From contig JAJFKE010000050.1 of the NCBI GenBank assembly GCA_021773355.1, forward strand, positions 124,001 through 188,000: 64,000 nucleotides of DNA, read 5' to 3'. The notes beneath the pieces are model-generated. The model was not told the origin of the DNA. It was given only the letters and a program-made list of their open reading frames with translations, and searched no databases. The position numbers were made by a program, and so were the translations under genes. This stretch comes from Gammaproteobacteria bacterium (GTDB lineage Bacteria; Pseudomonadota; Gammaproteobacteria; Pseudomonadales; Pseudohongiellaceae). This document shows positions 59,851 through 64,000 of the stretch, one piece after another; position 1 is the stretch's first letter, and every line of letters starts with the position of its first letter.

Positions 59851-60924
59851 ATGGAATCCATCTACTACGTGCTGTGTTGGCATTGTCACCGACGTTGTAA
59901 GCATTGTTACGAAGATCGCTTTCGTCCCTATATAAGGGATGAACTTGATACAGTGGTGTCTGAGGCGGTAAATAATTATCCTCGCATAATAGCCAATCTT
60001 CCAGAACGAATGACCTATTTAGCAGAAGATGAAAATTCGAATGCCGAGCCCGCAGCTTATATTGAAAAAACTGGCAAGATAATACTTTCTGGTGGTGACG
60101 TGTTAACTGAACCGGTACGTGAAAGTGTCTTGTATCCGGTCTTGGAAGCATTGCAAAGGAAGTACCAGGACAACGGCGGCATAAAGGTAGTTGTGCAAAC
60201 CACCGGTGACCTGTTGACACCGAATATTATAGAGGAACTATTGAGCCGAAATGTTTGGTCAATTTCGGTATCAGGGATGGACGATTTTCATGTAGGCATG
60301 GAAGGAGACAAAAAGAATGTTCTCGCCGAAAAAATAATGAAGATGTTACAGCACGCTGGAGTCAAACATGCTGACGGTGAGCGAGATGAGCGCGCCTTAG
60401 AGCGAGGCCCTATTTTTAGTATGTTCGGTGCCAGCGAAGATTCCTGGATAGGAAAGCTCTGGCCTCGTGGTCGTGCTTGGGAGAATGGACTGTCACAGGC
60501 GACTATTAATGACAATTTCTGTGATGCCTGGTCAGGAGGATTGAATTTCCTTCAGCATGGCTATGCGGGCTCCGAAGTTTCTATCGATCCTAGCGGCGAT
60601 GTATTCCCTTGTTGTATTAAAACCGCTCACCCACTGGGCAATCTTACCGAAGAACCCCTTATCAAAATTCTGGACGACCTTGCGGGAATTCCAGCCATCG
60701 AAGCCATCAATGCTGGCAGGCCAGAACGCATGGGTTTGACTCATGGCTGGAGCGAGGAAAAATTTATCCAGGAATCGAAGACGAAAACTCCCAAAGGCGG
60801 TGACTACAGCAATCTTTGTATTGGCTGCGATAAATTTCACGTCGAAGTATTAGGCACCATGCTCGATGAAAGACGACGCGAACGCCGTGCGCAACGCATG
60901 GGTGTGTTGGTTAGTAATGGTTAA
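59851..60924 (+). CDS. Radical SAM protein with C-terminal cysteine clusters
   Basis: 357 residues. CHRRCKHC (Cys12, Cys16, Cys19) is the radical SAM CxxxCxxC motif, with one extra Cys9. KIILSGGDVLTEP is the GGE-like SAM site and VVVQTTGDLLTPNIIE the following strand. The C-terminal third has FPCCIKTAHPLGN and LCIGCDKFH, a SPASM/twitch-like arrangement for auxiliary Fe-S clusters, and the tail RRRERRAQRMG is basic. Substrate unknown; no peptide precursor gene is visible in the 63 bases upstream. Its last eight bases overlap the transporter binding-protein gene. Confidence 0.85.
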   Translation: MESIYYVLCWHCHRRCKHCYEDRFRPYIRDELDTVVSEAVNNYPRIIANLPERMTYLAEDENSNAEPAAYIEKTGKIILSGGDVLTEPVRESVLYPVLEALQRKYQDNGGIKVVVQTTGDLLTPNIIEELLSRNVWSISVSGMDDFHVGMEGDKKNVLAEKIMKMLQHAGVKHADGERDERALERGPIFSMFGASEDSWIGKLWPRGRAWENGLSQATINDNFCDAWSGGLNFLQHGYAGSEVSIDPSGDVFPCCIKTAHPLGNLTEEPLIKILDDLAGIPAIEAINAGRPERMGLTHGWSEEKFIQESKTKTPKGGDYSNLCIGCDKFHVEVLGTMLDERRRERRAQRMGVLVSNG

Positions 60925-62182
60925 GCTAAAATTACTTAGCGCCACCTTGGCCACTGGAATATTTTTAATAGCGGATAAACGTAATGTTGCTTCCTTACTG
61001 ATTCTATTGCTTGTAACAAATGCGGCCAATGCCAAAGATTTAGACATCAATGATTGGTCTTCTATTGAAGATCTAGCCCGCGGAGAAACTGTTTACTTTA
61101 ACGCTTGGGGCGGCGAAACCAGAATTAACCGATATTTGTCTTGGGCTGCTACCACAGTCAAATCGCGTTATGACATAAACCTGCAACATGTAAAAATTGC
61201 AGACACAGCGCAAGCAGTTTCCCGAGTCTTGGCCGAAAAACAAGCCGGAAATAATACTGATGGAGCCATCGATTTACTCTGGATAAATGGCGAAAATTTT
61301 TCTGCACTTAAACAGAATCAGCTACTGTATGGCCCCTGGGCGGAATATCAACCCAATTTTCCACTAGTCAATGCAGATCGCTTCCCGGAAATGCGCGAAG
61401 ACTTTAGCATAGCAACAGATGGCTTGGAGTCGCCTTGGACTCGCTCACAACTGGTTTTCTATTACGACAGTTCTGTTATTAGCGGGCCTCCACTATCTAT
61501 CTCAGAATTGCTAAGTTGGGCAGTAGAAAATCCGAGTGAGTTTATCTATCCACGACCACCTTCTTTTCTCGGTACCACCTTCTTGAAACAAGCGATACTG
61601 GAATTGAGCGACAATGTAGCAGCACTCTATCTTCCCGTATCGGCATCAAATTTCGATGAGATCACCGCGCCACTGTGGGAGTATTTGGATGCCTTGCACC
61701 CAAATTTACTACGCTCCGGACGCTATTTCCCCAGTACGGCGGCAGATCTACGCAGGCATATGGGTGACGGAGAGATTTCCCTCGCCCTGGCGTTTAACCC
61801 AAATGAAGCAGCTCTGGCGATAAGCTCGGGTGAATTGCCGAAGAGCGCAAGAAGCTATGTGTTGCAAGGAGGAACCATTAGCAATGTTAGCTTTCTTGCA
61901 ATTCCCTTTAATTCTCCGCACAAGGCGGCGGCAATGGTCGTCTCAAACTTCCTGCTTTCCCCCGAGGCACAATCCCGTGCAAGCGACCCAGTACATATGG
62001 GCAGCACCACAGTTCTTTCCATTGAGGATCTGCCCGATGAAGCAAGAAAGATGATTACCGCCATCGACTATGGCAGCGCAGCTGTGAGCATTGATGATTT
62101 AAATAGAAAATTGCGAGAACCGCACCCATCCTGGACACTGGCGCTAGAGCAAGCCTGGGTTCAACGCTATAGCGCAAAATAA
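60917..62182 (+). CDS. ABC transporter substrate-binding protein, YnjB-like
   Basis: 421 residues from ATG 60917, overlapping the radical SAM stop by eight bases; an in-frame start at 60866 is inside that gene. Signal peptide RNVASLLILLLVTNAANAK follows a charged start. The mature protein resembles YnjB (COG4134) more than other binding proteins: GETVYFNAWGGETRINRYL, IDLLWINGENFSALKQN, GPWAEYQPNF and WTRSQLVFYYDS. YnjB/thiamine/iron-type binding proteins carry an unknown ligand. It is the first gene of a YnjBCD-like transporter. Confidence 0.83.
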   Translation: MVKLKLLSATLATGIFLIADKRNVASLLILLLVTNAANAKDLDINDWSSIEDLARGETVYFNAWGGETRINRYLSWAATTVKSRYDINLQHVKIADTAQAVSRVLAEKQAGNNTDGAIDLLWINGENFSALKQNQLLYGPWAEYQPNFPLVNADRFPEMREDFSIATDGLESPWTRSQLVFYYDSSVISGPPLSISELLSWAVENPSEFIYPRPPSFLGTTFLKQAILELSDNVAALYLPVSASNFDEITAPLWEYLDALHPNLLRSGRYFPSTAADLRRHMGDGEISLALAFNPNEAALAISSGELPKSARSYVLQGGTISNVSFLAIPFNSPHKAAAMVVSNFLLSPEAQSRASDPVHMGSTTVLSIEDLPDEARKMITAIDYGSAAVSIDDLNRKLREPHPSWTLALEQAWVQRYSAK

Positions 62183-62185
62183 GTC

Positions 62186-63865
62186 GTGCTTCGATTCGCA
62201 TATTACAGCGTGATTTTTTTGCTCACAGTGCCGTTGCTCTTCGGTACTGCCATTGCTGCCTTGCCCGCCTTCGGCTATTTTCCATCGCTGGGCAGTAATG
62301 AGTTTTCCCTGTTTCCATGGCGGGATCTTATCGAGGTGCCTGGTATCACACAAAGTATTATGGTCAGCCTGTTAGCCGCCATTGTGACACCGCTGGTAGC
62401 CCTAGTACTGGTGTTTCTGTTTCTGGCAAGCGCCTCTGGAAGTAAATTAGATGTTTGGATTAGACGTCTGGTTTCACCGCTGTTGTCCTTTCCTCATGCT
62501 GCAGCGGCATTTGGCCTTGCGTTTCTAATAGCACCCTCTGGGCTTTTAAGCAGGCTTATTTCCCCTGGCCTCAGTGGCTGGGAAAGACCGCCCGACCTCT
62601 TAATCGTCAACGATAGCTGGGGCCTAAGCTTGCTACTGGGACTGATTGTTAAAGAAGTGCCCTTCCTACTATTAATGTCATTGGCAGCCTTACCCCAGAT
62701 AAACCCGGCACAGCGCATAAAGATTGCGCGCTCGCTAGGCTACGCCCCTGTAATTGCTTGGTTAAAGGTTGTAGCTCCTTGTTTGTACCCCTTGATACGA
62801 TTGCCCGTACTTGCGGTAATTGTGTTTGCATCTGCCACTGTGGATGTGGCTCTCATACTCGGCCCAACTCTTCCTCCTACATTAAGTGTTAGGATATTGT
62901 CGTGGTTCAATGATCCTGATTTGAGTTATCGATTTCTGGCAGCGGCGGCGGCGCTGCTACAACTCTTAATCAGCCTTGCGGCGGTCTGCGCGTGGTTGCT
63001 GCTCGAAAAGCTTGCCATGCTGTTGTGGCGATTCTGGCTTGATTCTGGAAATAGAGCGTCAGCTGAATCTTTCTTTTACAGCATAGGTCGCTGCGCCATG
63101 CCTTCAGTATTGCTAGTTATCGCCGGCAGTCTTGTAGCGCTGCTATTGAATGCCTTCGCCGCTTCGTGGAGGTTTCCCTCTTTACTGCCTACATCATGGA
63201 CGCTTAGGCACTGGACAAGTACTTGGAATGAATTGCTTGCACCGTTGGCAAATACGCTGGTCATTAGTATTTCTGCCACGGTCACTGCACTGATACTGGT
63301 AGTAGCAACTCTGGAATTCGAAAGACGACGGCGAATAAAAAAGACCACGGCGCTATGGCTACTTTACCTTCCTTTGCTTATACCACAGGTAGTTTTCTTA
63401 TTTGGCGTAGTGGTGCTAGCCGAATCTGTTCATTGGCAAGCCAACAGGAGTCTGGTTATTTTTGGCCATCTTCTATTCGTATTACCCTATGTATTCTTGT
63501 CATTTTCTGAGCCGTATAGACAGCTCGATCCACGATGGTCCCAGGTTGCCTCGGCGCTCGGTGCAAGTTCTTTTAAATCATTCTGGAGAATTCGTATTCC
63601 CCTGCTATTATCGCCATGCCTAACCGCCATAGCGATAGGCATGGCGATAAGTATTAGCTTGTTTCTTCCTACACAATTGTTAGGTGCAGGTAGAATTACC
63701 ACCATAACCACCGAAGCGGTCGCCTTGACATCTGCTGGCAGTAGAAATCTGATCGCTGTCTGGGCCGTGGTGCAACTGTCGCTGCCGATGTTGGGCTTCA
63801 TGACAGCATTATTTATACCAAAACTGCTATGGCGTGACCGCGCTGGGATGCGAGAAATTCGATGA
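62186..63865 (+). CDS. ABC transporter permease, YnjC-like, two fused permease halves
   Basis: 559 residues from GTG 62186, three bases after the previous stop. Two copies of a binding-protein-dependent permease domain lie in one chain, with about twelve helices. The EAA-like loops are LPQINPAQRIKIARSLGYAP (first half) and YRQLDPRWSQVASALGASSF followed by FWRIRIPLL (second half). Fusion of two permeases matches YnjC/ThiP-like and FbpB-like proteins. The ATPase gene start overlaps its stop (ATGA). Confidence 0.85.
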   Translation: MLRFAYYSVIFLLTVPLLFGTAIAALPAFGYFPSLGSNEFSLFPWRDLIEVPGITQSIMVSLLAAIVTPLVALVLVFLFLASASGSKLDVWIRRLVSPLLSFPHAAAAFGLAFLIAPSGLLSRLISPGLSGWERPPDLLIVNDSWGLSLLLGLIVKEVPFLLLMSLAALPQINPAQRIKIARSLGYAPVIAWLKVVAPCLYPLIRLPVLAVIVFASATVDVALILGPTLPPTLSVRILSWFNDPDLSYRFLAAAAALLQLLISLAAVCAWLLLEKLAMLLWRFWLDSGNRASAESFFYSIGRCAMPSVLLVIAGSLVALLLNAFAASWRFPSLLPTSWTLRHWTSTWNELLAPLANTLVISISATVTALILVVATLEFERRRRIKKTTALWLLYLPLLIPQVVFLFGVVVLAESVHWQANRSLVIFGHLLFVLPYVFLSFSEPYRQLDPRWSQVASALGASSFKSFWRIRIPLLLSPCLTAIAIGMAISISLFLPTQLLGAGRITTITTEAVALTSAGSRNLIAVWAVVQLSLPMLGFMTALFIPKLLWRDRAGMREIR

Positions 63866-64000
63866 GCCAAAGTCGACTCGAACTAAGCGACGTAAAACTG
63901 TCACTAAACGGCAAAACACTGGTAGAAATAAATTGCAGTGTAAATGCTGGTGAAATTCTAACCGTAATGGGGCCGTCGGGATCCGGTAAATCTTCGTTGT
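63862..64000 (+). CDS. ABC transporter ATPase, YnjD-like (3' end outside window)
   Basis: Begins at ATG 63862 within the permease stop (ATGA overlap). The first 46 residues include LELSDVKLSLNGKTLVEI and the Walker A GPSGSGKSSL. The remainder lies beyond the window, so family is set by context: the third component of the YnjBCD-like transporter. Confidence 0.85.
   Translation, partial: MSQSRLELSDVKLSLNGKTLVEINCSVNAGEILTVMGPSGSGKSSL

Overview
The window looks like chromosomal DNA of a Gram-negative, probably marine or aquatic gammaproteobacterium. Evidence for this is the many exported quinoproteins and cytochromes c with lipobox or Sec signals, a periplasmic M48 lipoprotein, a MadLM-type malonate transporter, Uup, MATE and MscS proteins, and mid-range base composition. 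No rRNA or tRNA gene was recognised and no species can be named from sequence alone. The two edges cut genes: an inositol-monophosphatase family gene at the left and an ABC ATPase gene at the right.

Layout. 0.7-4.6 kb: a tight four-gene operon (GtrA-like, DprE1-like, DprE2-like, HAD-UbiA fusion) that matches the decaprenylphosphoryl-D-arabinose pathway of mycobacteria. 4.6-6.2 kb: S-formylglutathione hydrolase and an SRAP DNA-protein crosslink protein. 6.4-16.3 kb: an oxidative catabolism block with a tannase-family esterase, a CHRD protein, two tandem lipoprotein quinohaemoprotein dehydrogenases, small accessory enzymes and an exported PqqB-like protein. 16.4-26.7 kb: uup, a sugar or cyclitol oxidoreductase/isomerase/binding-protein operon, a MATE exporter, a desaturase and a DUF488 protein.

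26.7-34.1 kb is an accessory island that looks AT-richer than its surroundings. It has two toxin-antitoxin pairs, each with a perfect palindromic operator abutting its first start codon, a dead IS200-type transposase with a C15 tract, then a one-directional run of small solo genes (VOC, GNAT, methyltransferase, GFA, HAD, DHFR-like and unknowns). This run resembles an integron cassette array with decayed attC-like sites, but no integrase is in the window. It ends in a non-coding block of about 0.5 kb with two adjacent hairpins whose loops are reverse complements of each other, a kissing-loop arrangement I do not recognise.

34.2-41.9 kb: an amino-acid catabolic operon (2-oxoacid:ferredoxin oxidoreductase, leucine dehydrogenase-like, acyl-CoA dehydrogenase, thiolase) with a divergent Lrp/AsnC regulator. 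42-51 kb: methyltransferases, cupin, pirin/azoreductase with a divergent LysR regulator, M48 peptidase, DUF3667 and MscS proteins. 51.3-56.8 kb: a lanthanide-type PQQ alcohol dehydrogenase with its dihaem cytochrome c, divergent from a malonate uptake and activation operon (madL, madM, matB-like). 58.0-64.0 kb: another PQQ-propeller dehydrogenase followed by a radical SAM protein and a YnjBCD-like ABC transporter with overlapping genes. With four quinoproteins, a PqqB-like protein and the radical SAM/transporter operon, the window is unusually rich in periplasmic PQQ biology. The strongest candidates for undescribed systems are the kissing-loop element at 33.7-33.9 kb and the PQQ-propeller/radical SAM/YnjBCD operon at 58-64 kb.
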